Assembly (NCBI GenBank): GCA_021654635.1
Contig: AP025179.1
Coordinates: 4,154,001 to 4,218,000, forward strand
Length of the DNA: 64,000 nucleotides
Reading direction: 5' to 3'
Source of the DNA: Mycobacterium kiyosense
GTDB lineage: Bacteria > Actinomycetota > Actinomycetes > Mycobacteriales > Mycobacteriaceae
The notes below the pieces were generated by a model, which saw only the letters and a program-made list of their open reading frames with translations, was not told where the DNA came from and did no database searches. Below, piece after piece: positions 46,042 through 54,649 of this stretch (the stretch's first letter is position 1; the number at the start of each line of letters is the position of its first letter). The position numbers and the translations under genes were made by a program.

Positions 46042-46858
46042 TCACCGTTTCGCCGAACTCGCTCACCGACTGCGGGGCGGCGAAATCGGCGAACCAGACG
46101 TAGCTACGTGCCACCCGCTGGGCCGCCAGGCCGGCGAAATGCCCGATCAGCTCGTCGGCGTCGCCGCAGACCAGACCCGAACCGAGATGACCGAACCGCC
46201 GGGTGCTGACCTCGTGCACCGCGGCGGGGTCGGCGCCGGCCCGCACGAACCCCACCATCTGTTGCACCGAGATCCGGGCCGAGCCGGCGGACCCGACCAG
46301 CCGGGGTAGCCGCTCGAGGTGGTTGGCCTGCAGATTCCACCAATCCGCATGTTCGGCAACAAGTTTCATCATGCGCGGGCCGCTGCCACCCAGAACCAGC
46401 GGTATCGGGTAGGTGGGCTTGGGTTGCTGCCCACCGGTCCAGTATTGCTTGATCAGCTCGAGGTGGCCCCCGAGCTGCTTGACACGGGCCAGCGGATCCT
46501 GCTGACCGACATCGAATCTGGTGAACTCGGCGGGCCAGGATCCCGAGCCCAGGCCGAGTTCGAAGCGGCCCTCGCTGGCCTCCGACAGGGTGACGGCCTG
46601 CTTGGCGAGCACGGCCGGGTGCCGGAACGCGTCGCACAGCACCAGGTGTCCGACGCGCAGTCGTTGCGTCCGGGCTGCGACCCAGGATGCGATGCTCATT
46701 GCCTCCCAGATGTTTTCGTCGGGTTGTCCCGGCGCCTCGAGGTGGTCGATGAACGCGATGCCGTCGAATCCGGCGGCCTCGGCGTGCAGTGCCCGATCCA
46801 CGATGTCGGACACCGCCAGCCGCACCTGCGGTACGAACAGATACCACTCCACCGTCAA
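46013..46858 (-). CDS. LLM-class (F420-dependent) oxidoreductase
   Basis: 281 residues of the luciferase-like monooxygenase/F420-dependent reductase superfamily: AEAAGFDGIAFIDHLEAPG near residue 30, RTQRLRVGHLVLCDAFRHPAVLAKQAVTL near 65-90 and RFELGLGSGSWPAEF near 100, with PIPLVLGGSGPRMMKLVAEHADWWNL in the C-terminal half. Mycobacterial members mostly use F420H2. The substrate is unknown. Divergent from the acyl-CoA dehydrogenase operon with element E between them. Confidence 0.87.
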   Translation of the reverse strand: MTVEWYLFVPQVRLAVSDIVDRALHAEAAGFDGIAFIDHLEAPGQPDENIWEAMSIASWVAARTQRLRVGHLVLCDAFRHPAVLAKQAVTLSEASEGRFELGLGSGSWPAEFTRFDVGQQDPLARVKQLGGHLELIKQYWTGGQQPKPTYPIPLVLGGSGPRMMKLVAEHADWWNLQANHLERLPRLVGSAGSARISVQQMVGFVRAGADPAAVHEVSTRRFGHLGSGLVCGDADELIGHFAGLAAQRVARSYVWFADFAAPQSVSEFGETVIKNFPRPAA

Positions 46859-46885
46859 CCCCTCACTTCGTTTGCGCGCGGCCCG

Positions 46886-46911
46886 CTAGTTTACTATTTT
46901 TATTATGTTAG
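46886..46911. promoter_or_regulatory. AT-rich catabolic-island element, site E
   Basis: A 26-bp block: CTAG, then TTTACTATTTTTATTATG, then TTAG, in the 60-bp divergent gap between the LLM gene and the dehydrogenase operon, ending 7 bp before the ATG at 46919 and overlapping its AGGGG RBS. The 11-mer TTTACTATTTT is shared with site C. Confidence 0.6.
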
Positions 46912-46918
46912 GGGTCTT

Positions 46919-47989
46919 ATGAATGTTGGTCTGACGTCGGAGCAGCTGGCGCTGCGCGACACCGTGCGCGGCATCCTGCGCACCGAGTGTCCACCCGAGG
47001 TCGCGCGGCAGGCCCTCGACGATCCCGAACGCTGGCGCACCCTGTGGAAGACGGTCGTCGACCTGGGCTGGACCGAGTTGGCGGCCAACGACGCCGACGG
47101 CGAGTTCGGCCCCGTCGAACTGGCCCTGGTGCTCGAGGAATGCGGCGCGGTGCTGGCACCCGTCCCGCTGCTGAGCAGCATCGGCCTGGCCGCCGGCGCA
47201 CTGCGCGCCACCGTCGGCGCGGGCTGCGCAGAGGTGCTAGACCAGATCGCCTCCGGTGCGGTGGCGACGCTGGCCGTGCACTCCCCCGGTGCTCGGCTGC
47301 CGGGCACCCCGATGACGCTGCGCGACGGCCGGCTGCGCGGCCGGGCGGTCGCGGTCCCACATGCCAGCCGCGCCGACTTGATCGTCGCCCTGGCCCGCTC
47401 CAATGACGGACCGGTGGCCGCCGTGCTGCGCGCCGGCGACGGCGTCGCTGTCTCGCCCAGCGAATCCACCGACCCCGCGCACCCATTCGACGACGTCGAC
47501 GTCAATGCCGCTCCGGTGGCCGTCGCTCCCATCGCCACGCTGGACGCGGCCGTTGCGGCTCCGCTGGTGGCCGCGGCCGCGGACCTGCTCGGGGTGGCGG
47601 GCGCGGCCCTGCAGCGATCCGTCGAACACGCCAAGACACGTCGGCAGTTCGGCACCCCGATCGGCGCCTTCCAGGGCGTCAAACATGCCCTGGCGGACAA
47701 CTACGTCGGCCTGGAACGCGCCCGCAGCCTCACCTATGCCGCGGCCCACCAACTCGACGCGCCATCATCAACGGCCTGGACGGCGGCGGCCATGGCCAAA
47801 GCGGCGGCCGCGGATGCGGCCACCGACTGCGCGCGCACCGCGGTCCAGGTGTTCGGCGCACTCGGCCAGACCTGGGAACACGACGCGCACCTCTACGTGC
47901 GGCACGCCTGGCAGGGCGGGGCGCTGCTGGGCGACAGCCGCGCGCTCTACAACGAAGTGGGCCGGCGCTTCGCGGGGGGCCGGGCATGA
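46919..47989 (+). CDS. Acyl-CoA dehydrogenase family protein (1)
   Basis: A 356-residue FadE-type protein from ATG 46919. Helical N-domain LTSEQLALRDTVRGILR, a short middle domain, and a C-domain with ARSLTYAAAHQL and VQVFGALGQTWEHDAHLYVRHAW, the FAD/partner-contacting end of steroid-type FadE subunits. These often work as alpha2-beta2 heterotetramers made by adjacent genes, introducing the double bond in acyl-CoA. The next gene overlaps by ATGA and is a likely partner. First gene of a five-gene overlapping operon running to 52683. Confidence 0.88.
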   Translation: MNVGLTSEQLALRDTVRGILRTECPPEVARQALDDPERWRTLWKTVVDLGWTELAANDADGEFGPVELALVLEECGAVLAPVPLLSSIGLAAGALRATVGAGCAEVLDQIASGAVATLAVHSPGARLPGTPMTLRDGRLRGRAVAVPHASRADLIVALARSNDGPVAAVLRAGDGVAVSPSESTDPAHPFDDVDVNAAPVAVAPIATLDAAVAAPLVAAAADLLGVAGAALQRSVEHAKTRRQFGTPIGAFQGVKHALADNYVGLERARSLTYAAAHQLDAPSSTAWTAAAMAKAAAADAATDCARTAVQVFGALGQTWEHDAHLYVRHAWQGGALLGDSRALYNEVGRRFAGGRA

Positions 47990-49071
47990 CGGTCGTCGAC
48001 GAGTACATCGGGTGGCTCACCGAGTTCCTGCCGCGCGACTATCACCAGCGCTACCGGGAATACCGCTGGGACATCGCGATGCGGCGCGAGCACCAGCGGG
48101 CCGCCTTCGAAGCCGGCTGGCTGCAACCCACCTGGCCGCGCCAGCACGGCGGCCGCTCGCTGGGGTTACGGGACGCGATGGAAATCCGCATCGCGGGTGC
48201 CCTTCGGTCGGCGCCCAAACTGCCCAACGTCCAGGGTCCCGGCGTCGCCGCACCCGGCCTCCGCCAGTTCGGCACGCCCGAGCAGATCGACCGTCTGCTG
48301 GTTCCCCTGTTGCGCGGCGACGAGTGGTGGGCGCTGGGGATGTCCGAGCCGGAAGCCGGGTCGGATTTCGCCGGGTTGCGCACCCGCGCCGAACGCGACG
48401 GTGACATCTTCCGGGTCAACGGCCACAAAATCTGGACCACGCAGGCGCATCTGTCGCAGTGGTGCACGTTGTATGCGCGCACCGACCCCGATGCCCCCAA
48501 GCACCGCGGCATCTCCTGCCTGATCCTGGATCTGCAGTCCCCCGGAGTGCGGATCGAACCCATCCGGATGGCGTCGATCTCCGACGAGACGTTCTGCGAG
48601 GTCTTCCTCGACGACGTCGAGGTGCCGGCGGCCAATCTGCTGGGGCCGTTGCACGGCGGATGGACCGTCGCCCTGTCCTCGCTGCACCATGAACGCCAGA
48701 TGATCTGGATCATGAACTGGGTCGAAATCATGCGGGGCCTGGATTCGGTCACCGACGACCCGGACGTCTACACCGAACTGGGCACGCTGCTCACCGACGC
48801 CGAGGCCCTGCGCACCACCGGCTACCGCGCCCTGGACAACGAACTCGCCGGCCGGCCCACCCCGGAGGCCGACACCATGAAGCTGCTCGGATCGCTCACC
48901 TTGCAACGGGTCTGGGAACTGAGCGCGGCGGCCGCCGGGCCCTCCTCGTGCACCGACCCCGACCTGCTGTTCGAACGCCAGGACGCATTGGCCGCGACCA
49001 TCTACGGCGGAACCTCCGAGGTTCAGCGCAACATCATCGCCGAGCGGGTGCTCGGGCTGCCGAAGGGATGA
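47986..49071 (+). CDS. Acyl-CoA dehydrogenase family protein (2)
   Basis: A 361-residue FadE-type flavoprotein. GWLQPTWPRQHGG in the N-domain, MSEPEAGSDFAGLRTRAERDGD for FAD/substrate near 118, NGHKIWTTQAHLSQWC, and a C-terminal end AATIYGGTSEVQRNIIAERVLGL. The usual catalytic YEG motif reads YGG, so the catalytic base must come from another position, as in several steroid-type FadE pairs. ATGA overlaps at both ends link it to genes 1 and 3. Confidence 0.9.
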   Translation: MTVVDEYIGWLTEFLPRDYHQRYREYRWDIAMRREHQRAAFEAGWLQPTWPRQHGGRSLGLRDAMEIRIAGALRSAPKLPNVQGPGVAAPGLRQFGTPEQIDRLLVPLLRGDEWWALGMSEPEAGSDFAGLRTRAERDGDIFRVNGHKIWTTQAHLSQWCTLYARTDPDAPKHRGISCLILDLQSPGVRIEPIRMASISDETFCEVFLDDVEVPAANLLGPLHGGWTVALSSLHHERQMIWIMNWVEIMRGLDSVTDDPDVYTELGTLLTDAEALRTTGYRALDNELAGRPTPEADTMKLLGSLTLQRVWELSAAAAGPSSCTDPDLLFERQDALAATIYGGTSEVQRNIIAERVLGLPKG

Positions 49072-50225
49072 CCACCATGGACTACGATCTCGGCGACGAC
49101 GCCGGCGAACTGCGAAACCGGTTGCGGCAGTTGATCGCCGAACACATCCCGGCCGACTTCCTGGGAGCCTGCACCGACGACCCCGACGACCTGGCCACCA
49201 CCGAGTCGTTCTGCAAACTGCTGGCCGCGGAGGGACTGTTGGCGCTGGCCTGGCCGAAAGAGCATGGCGGCGGCGGTGGTTCGATCTGGCAGCAGACCGT
49301 GCTGCGCGAGGAGATGTGGGCCAACTACGAACCGCGCGGTCCGCAGTACATGGGCATCAACTGGGTCGGACCGGCCATCATGCGATACGGCACCGCCGAA
49401 CAGAAGGCCAAGCATCTGTCCGGCATCGCCGCCGGCGAGGTGATCTGGTGCCAGGGATTCTCCGAACCGGAGGCCGGCACCGACCTGGCGTCGTTGCGCA
49501 CCCGCGCGGTCCGGGACGGGGAAGGCTGGCGTATCGACGGCCAGAAGGTGTGGACCTCCTACGCGCGGATGGCATCCTGGTGCGTGCTGGCCGCCTGCAC
49601 CCATCCCGACGCGCCGAAGTCCAAGCGGCTCAGCCTGTTTCTGATCCCGATGGACCGTCCGGGCTTCACCGTGCGCGGCATCCCGTCGATGCTGGGGCCG
49701 CACCACCTCAACGAGGTGTTCCTCGACGGCGTGCCGGCATCCGACGACGACATCCTGGGCGAGCCCGGCGACGGCTGGCGGGTGATGCGCGAGGCGTTGG
49801 CCTTCGAGCGCGTCGGCATCGCGCGCTATGCCCGCTGCGAAGCGTTGCTGCACCGCATGCAGGACGCCCTCGGCGACGACTGGGACCGGCTGCCCGAATC
49901 GCTGCGCAGTCGCTGGGTGCGGGCGCTGGTCGACCTGCGGGTGGCCCGGCTGATGGCCTACCGGGCCGTGTCGCTGCAGGACGATCCGCAGGCCGGCGCG
50001 GCGGCCAGCGCGGCCCGCATCGCGACCACCACCTGTGACCAGCTGGTCGCCGAGCTGCTCTTCGACGTGCTGGGCCCCACCGCACTGGACAGCGGCTCCA
50101 CCGCAGCGCTGCACGGCGCCGTCGACGACCACTGGCGCTACGCGCAGGCCGCCACCGTCGCCTCGGGCACCATCGAGGTCCAGCGCATGATGGTGGCCCG
50201 CGACGTACTGGGAGAACACCGATGA
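49068..50225 (+). CDS. Acyl-CoA dehydrogenase family protein (3)
   Basis: 385 residues from ATG 49068, which overlaps the preceding TGA (ATGA); a second ATG follows 9 bp later. LLALAWPKEHGGGGGSIWQQTVLREE, then CQGFSEPEAGTDLASLRTRAVRDGEGW, DGQKVWTSYARMASWC, and a C-terminal TVASGTIEVQRMMVARDVLG. It has the full FAD-binding motif set and probably forms the FAD-containing half of a heteromer with the following, shorter gene. Confidence 0.9.
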   Translation: MTTMDYDLGDDAGELRNRLRQLIAEHIPADFLGACTDDPDDLATTESFCKLLAAEGLLALAWPKEHGGGGGSIWQQTVLREEMWANYEPRGPQYMGINWVGPAIMRYGTAEQKAKHLSGIAAGEVIWCQGFSEPEAGTDLASLRTRAVRDGEGWRIDGQKVWTSYARMASWCVLAACTHPDAPKSKRLSLFLIPMDRPGFTVRGIPSMLGPHHLNEVFLDGVPASDDDILGEPGDGWRVMREALAFERVGIARYARCEALLHRMQDALGDDWDRLPESLRSRWVRALVDLRVARLMAYRAVSLQDDPQAGAAASAARIATTTCDQLVAELLFDVLGPTALDSGSTAALHGAVDDHWRYAQAATVASGTIEVQRMMVARDVLGEHR

Positions 50226-51157
50226 ATACCGAACTGCCACAAGACATCACCGACTTCGCGGCCGTCGCCGCCAAGCGCCTGGCCCGGCTCGGCGGGCCGC
50301 AGGCGGCGATCCGCGCCGAGACCGACGACACCGTGCGGCAGTCGGCGCGCGACGCCCTGACCGAGCTCGGCGCGTTCGAACTCGACGTCCGCTCCGGTTC
50401 GGACGATCTGCTGGCCGCGGCGGCGCTGTGCCGAGCCGCGGGTGCCGCGGCCCTGCCTTATCCGCTCGTCGAGGAACTGCTGGCGATCGACGGCGCCCGG
50501 CTGGCGTTGGTGAACCCCGCCGCCCCCCGCATCGACCACGGCGATCTGCCCGGCGGCTGGATCGCCGCCGACCTGGACGGCATCCGCTACCCGGTACAGC
50601 CCGGCGTGCGCCCCGGCGCCAAGCTGGGGCCTTTCCTGACGCCGGCCACTCTGGGCGCCCCCGACGGAGCCGTTGCAGCGGCCGACGTTAATCTTCATCT
50701 CGTGCTGGGATCATGGCGGATTCTGGGTGCGGTGCAGCGGGCGCTGGACATCGCCACCGAGCATGTACAGGCGCGGGTGCAGTTCGGCAGGCCGCTGGCC
50801 GACTTCCAGGCCGTCAGATTCTCCGTCGCCGACGCGTCGGTCGCGGTGCGCGGCCTCCACGAACTGGCCAAATACACCCTTTGCCGTCCGGAATCGGTTG
50901 CGCTGCAAGTTCTTTCGGCTGACGCCCTGGTGTTACGGCTGAAAGCGGCCGAGACTGCGCGGCAGGTGTTGCGCACCGCCCACCAGCTGCTGGGCGCACT
51001 CGGGTTCTGCGACGAGTCCGACGTCAGCGTGCTGGACCGGCACACCCAGCCGCTGATCCGGCTGCCCCTGGGTCCCGAAGCGCTGAGCCTGCGGCTGATC
51101 CCCGACGTGCGCAAGGGACATCTGGAGACGCTGTTCAGCGGGCGCGTATCGGCATGA
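50222..51157 (+). CDS. Acyl-CoA dehydrogenase family protein (4), short subunit
   Basis: 311 residues, shorter than typical (about 350-390), with a reduced N-domain. RALDIATEHVQARVQFGRPLADFQAVRFSVAD near 175-205 is the conserved C-domain helix pair, and AHQLLGALGFCDESDVSVLDRH near 255 corresponds to the partner-contacting end. It lacks the SEPEAGSD segment, as expected for the beta subunit of a heteromeric FadE. ATGA overlaps with gene 3 and with the ligase. Confidence 0.85.
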   Translation: MNTELPQDITDFAAVAAKRLARLGGPQAAIRAETDDTVRQSARDALTELGAFELDVRSGSDDLLAAAALCRAAGAAALPYPLVEELLAIDGARLALVNPAAPRIDHGDLPGGWIAADLDGIRYPVQPGVRPGAKLGPFLTPATLGAPDGAVAAADVNLHLVLGSWRILGAVQRALDIATEHVQARVQFGRPLADFQAVRFSVADASVAVRGLHELAKYTLCRPESVALQVLSADALVLRLKAAETARQVLRTAHQLLGALGFCDESDVSVLDRHTQPLIRLPLGPEALSLRLIPDVRKGHLETLFSGRVSA

Positions 51158-52683
51158 GCACCCAACCCGTCAGCGCGGGTACCGCCCCCAACCCGTTCGC
51201 CAACGGAATCCCGTTCGGCGACAAGCTGCGCGAGCTCGCCGGGGAGCGGGGCGACGACACCGCGGTGACCATTGTCGCGCTGGACGGTACCGCCGAGTCG
51301 CTGACCTTCGGCGAACTCGAGGCCCGCGCCAACCAATGGGGACGCGCCCTGGCCGGACACGGTGCGCAGACGGGTTCGCTTGTTGCCCTTGCCATCCCGA
51401 ACTCGATCCACCTGGTGCTGGCCGCGCTCGGGTGCTGGAAGATCGGGGCGGTACCGATACCGATGCACTGGGACCTGCCGGAGTGGGAACGGGGCCGGGT
51501 GCGCGCGGTCATCGACCCCGTGGTGGTGGTCGACGAGACCACCCGCTGGGAGCTGGACGAACTGGCCGCCGCCTCGTCCCGAAGTCCTTTGCCCACAGCG
51601 GTTTCCCCGACCGCCAACGGTATCTGCAGCAGCGGGTCCACCGGCGTGCCGAAGGTGATCCTGAACCTGGCGCCCTCGCTGTGGATACCCGAACAGGGCG
51701 AACCCTTCCTGTCGAACTGGACGCCGGTGGCCAAGCCGCAGCGGATCATGGTGCCCGCGCCGATGTATCACACCAACGGTTTCGCCACCTTCCTGATGCT
51801 GCTCAGCGGCGACCACCTGGTGATCCTGGAGAAATTCGACGCCCACCTGTTCGTCGACACCATCGAGCGCTACCGGATCACCAATTTCACGGCCACGCCG
51901 ACGATGCTGGCGCGGGTGGCCGCGCTGCCCGACATCCGGCAGCGCGACCTGTCCAGCATCGTGTTCATCCTGCAGGGAGCCGCGGTGATGCCGCCGTCGC
52001 TGCTGCGCACTTGGTTCGAACTACTCAGCCCCGAACAGATCGTGACCGCCTACGGCATGACCGAGAACCTCGGGCTGACCGCGCTGCGCGGCGACGAGTG
52101 GCTGACCCATCCGGGCAGCGTCGGCCGCGGCTTCCGAGACACCGAGATCCGCATCCTGGACGCCGACAAGAACCCGTTGGGCCCGGGCGAAGAAGGCGAC
52201 ATCTATCTGCGCGCGCCGATGAGCGCCGGCTACCGCTATCTGGGCGGGGCGCCGCCGCTGCCGTCCACCGAGGACGGGTTCCGCTCGGCCGGCGACATCG
52301 GCCGTCTCGACGAGGACGGCTTCCTCTACATCACCGACCGGCGCGCCGACATGATCGTCAGCGGCGGCGCCAATGTGTTTCCCGCCGAGGTGGAGTCCGC
52401 GCTGTCCGGACACCCTGACATCGCCGACGTCGTCGTCATCGGCCTGTCCGACCCGCAATGGGGCCGCCGGGTGCACGCCGTGGTTCAGGTGTCGGCGCAC
52501 GCCGCGCAACCGCCGACCGAACAACAGCTGATCGACTACGCCAAGAGCCGCCTGGCCCACTACAAAGCGCCCAAAACGGTCGAGTTCGTCGACCACATCC
52601 CGCGCACGGCGGCGACCAAGGTCAACCGGTCGGCGATGATCGCCGCGCGAGAGGGCTCGAACACCGGCTCGAAAACCAGCTAG
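51154..52683 (+). CDS. Acyl-CoA synthetase, ANL superfamily (2)
   Basis: A 509-residue ligase starting with an ATGA overlap. Motifs: ICSSGSTGVPKVILN (P-loop), TAYGMTENLGLT (A5), FRSAGDIGRLDEDGFLYITDRRADMIVSGGANVFPAEVE (A7-A8) and PRTAATKVNRSAM with the terminal catalytic Lys. It makes an acyl-CoA for the four dehydrogenases encoded upstream in the same operon. It resembles bile-acid/steroid-type CoA ligases more than long-chain FadD, but the substrate is not determinable. Confidence 0.9.
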   Translation: MSTQPVSAGTAPNPFANGIPFGDKLRELAGERGDDTAVTIVALDGTAESLTFGELEARANQWGRALAGHGAQTGSLVALAIPNSIHLVLAALGCWKIGAVPIPMHWDLPEWERGRVRAVIDPVVVVDETTRWELDELAAASSRSPLPTAVSPTANGICSSGSTGVPKVILNLAPSLWIPEQGEPFLSNWTPVAKPQRIMVPAPMYHTNGFATFLMLLSGDHLVILEKFDAHLFVDTIERYRITNFTATPTMLARVAALPDIRQRDLSSIVFILQGAAVMPPSLLRTWFELLSPEQIVTAYGMTENLGLTALRGDEWLTHPGSVGRGFRDTEIRILDADKNPLGPGEEGDIYLRAPMSAGYRYLGGAPPLPSTEDGFRSAGDIGRLDEDGFLYITDRRADMIVSGGANVFPAEVESALSGHPDIADVVVIGLSDPQWGRRVHAVVQVSAHAAQPPTEQQLIDYAKSRLAHYKAPKTVEFVDHIPRTAATKVNRSAMIAAREGSNTGSKTS

Positions 52684-52904
52684 GTCCAGCGGCGCTGAGC
52701 GATGTAGTGCGGAAAGAACGTCTCCCACATCACCAGGCAGGCCAGGAACCACGCCGCCGGCGTATCGATGTTGATCGAACCGTAGGACGAGACGATGGGG
52801 CGGCCGCGCCCGGCGTGCGCGCGGGCATCCAGATACACCCACGTCGCCGTGGCGAAGACGATCGCCAACAGTTCGACAACTGCAACTACCACCGCTTCTC
52901 TCAC
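52680..52904 (-). CDS. Small two-helix membrane protein
   Basis: 74 residues with two hydrophobic segments, VVVAVVELLAIVFATATWVYL near residues 4-25 and PAAWFLACLVMWETFF near 48-65, and a basic end QRRWT. No family is recognised. It converges on the ligase with a 4-bp overlap. Intact frame, ATG start and a possible RBS (AGCAGGGGGTG) upstream support it as real. Confidence 0.6.
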   Translation of the reverse strand: MREAVVVAVVELLAIVFATATWVYLDARAHAGRGRPIVSSYGSINIDTPAAWFLACLVMWETFFPHYIAQRRWT

Positions 52905-52993
52905 GGCACCCCCTGCTCCTTAAGGCGATCTGAAACGTATATCAGAGAACACCCGAGCCGATGACCGATCACGGGAATCGGCGTCGGGCATGC

Positions 52994-54649
52994 TCAGTGG
53001 CGCGACGCCGCGCGCTTGGTGTCGGCGAACCCGTCGGCGATGGACGCAGCCAACTCCAGGAACGCCTGGCGGGTGCGGTTGGCCATCAGGTCCAACACGA
53101 TCTCCGAACCCTGGGCCAGGTGGTCGTCGAACGGAATGACGTGTACCGACCGGATCCGGGTCAGGAACTGCGCGGCCAGCTTGTCCAGGTCCACCGAGGC
53201 CTTGCCGGGGCGGGCGGCGCTGATCACCACCGTCGCGTTGGGCACCAGGTGACCCCGCCCGTGATGCTCGAGCCAGTCCAGCGTCGCGAACGCGCTGCGC
53301 GCCGCGTCGATGGCCGGGGAGGCGACCAGCACGATCGCGTCGGCCTCGTCGAGGATGGCCGACATCGCCGAATGCACCAGCCCGGTGCCGCAGTCGGTGA
53401 GGATCAGGTTGTAGAACCGCTGCAGCAGCCGGATCACCACCCGATAGTCGGCATCGGAGAACGCCTCGGAGGTCGCCGGATCGCGTTCGGAGGCCAGGAT
53501 TTCCAGCCGGCTGGTGCTCTGCGACGTGTGCCTGCGGATGTCGGAGTAACGAAAGATGTTGTCGTCCAACAACAAGTCCCGCACCGTGGACCGACTTTGA
53601 TCGGGGCCGCGCTGGGCCAGGGTGCCGAAGTCGGGATTGGCGTCGACGGCGATCACCCGGTCACCGCGGATCGCCGCGAAGGTGGATCCCAGCCCCACCG
53701 TGGTGGTGGTCTTGCCGACACCACCCTTCATCGACAGCACGGCGATGCTGTAGTCACCGCGCACCGGTTGGCTCACCCTGGCCACCAACTTCTGCCGGGT
53801 GTTCTCCAGCTCGGACTCGCCGGGGTTGAGGCCGGTGAGCCGGTGCACGGCCCGGCGCCATCCGCGCTGCGGCAGCGGCCGGGCCCGCACCAGCCCGAGA
53901 TCGGTGTGCGACGGAATGCGCGGATCCTGATAGCCGGGCGGAGGCTGGGGCGCGCTCGGGGCCGCCCGGGTGAACGGCGTCGCCACCGGCGCAGCGGGCG
54001 GGTTGAAGCGGGGGTCCGGTTGCGGCGGCGCCGGGGCGGGCGGCCCGGATGCCTGCCGAGGTGCGACGACCGGCGGCGCCGCGGCCGGCGGCGGCGCGGG
54101 CCGGGTGGGCCGCGGAGCGGAGCGCACCGGCGGCTTATCGGGGCGGGCGGCTGGCGCGGCGGGGCCGCAGGGCGCGCCTGGGAGTGGGCCCGGGGGTGAG
54201 GGGTAACTGGAAGACGGCCGTGCCCTCGGACATCGGACCCAGCCGCTCACGGGCTGGTCGCGGCGGCTCTGCGGGCGCCGGCGGCTCGGTGCCGCAGGCG
54301 CCGGAAGTGGGGGCAGCGCCATGACGCGGGTGCCCTCCGTGGTGGGGGCGGGGCGCGCCGGCTGCGGCTCGGGTTCCGGCTGGGGTGGCGCGTCGGCTCC
54401 AACCGCCGCGTCCGGCTCGGGTTCGGCCGCGGGTACCGGCGGCAGGTTGATGACCTGGGTGCCGGCGGTCATCGGACCCGCAGGGCCCGCGTCGGCGGCG
54501 GGCGCCGGCTCTTCGGCAACAGGTGCTGCCTCGTGGGCTGCCGGTTCGGCCGCCTCCTCGGCAAGCTTGGCCTGAATCAGGGCAACGGGTATCGGATTGG
54601 TGTCCGCGCCGCTGCTGCCCTTGAACCCGGGGGTGTCTGGATTGCCCAC
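52994..54649 (-). CDS. EspI-like proline-rich ParA/MinD-type ATPase (1)
   Basis: 551 residues. A low-complexity Pro/Ala-rich N-terminal half (about 1-245) precedes a linker (RGWRRAVHRLTGLNPGESE) and a MinD/ParA-type P-loop ATPase: deviant Walker A SMKGGVGKTTTT near 312, DANPDFGTLAQR near 340, and ILTDCGTGLVH near 415. This is the layout of EspI (Rv3876), an ESX-1-associated ATPase. The N-terminal part contains repeats of the type GTxVxxLPxxP; between about 54190 and 54295 the third repeat (EGTAVFQLPLTP) appears only in a neighbouring frame, so two compensating indels are suspected. GTG start overlaps the eccA stop (TAGTG). Confidence 0.83.
   Translation of the reverse strand: MGNPDTPGFKGSSGADTNPIPVALIQAKLAEEAAEPAAHEAAPVAEEPAPAADAGPAGPMTAGTQVINLPPVPAAEPEPDAAVGADAPPQPEPEPQPARPAPTTEGTRVMALPPLPAPAAPSRRRPQSRRDQPVSGWVRCPRARPSSSYPSPPGPLPGAPCGPAAPAARPDKPPVRSAPRPTRPAPPPAAAPPVVAPRQASGPPAPAPPQPDPRFNPPAAPVATPFTRAAPSAPQPPPGYQDPRIPSHTDLGLVRARPLPQRGWRRAVHRLTGLNPGESELENTRQKLVARVSQPVRGDYSIAVLSMKGGVGKTTTTVGLGSTFAAIRGDRVIAVDANPDFGTLAQRGPDQSRSTVRDLLLDDNIFRYSDIRRHTSQSTSRLEILASERDPATSEAFSDADYRVVIRLLQRFYNLILTDCGTGLVHSAMSAILDEADAIVLVASPAIDAARSAFATLDWLEHHGRGHLVPNATVVISAARPGKASVDLDKLAAQFLTRIRSVHVIPFDDHLAQGSEIVLDLMANRTRQAFLELAASIADGFADTKRAASRH

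Noticed and set aside
32489..52683. KstR or KstR2 operators in the catabolic island
   Set aside because: I looked for TnnAACnnGTTnnA- and AAGCAAGnnCTTGCTT-like dyads in the intergenic gaps and saw none; the AT-rich element is different.
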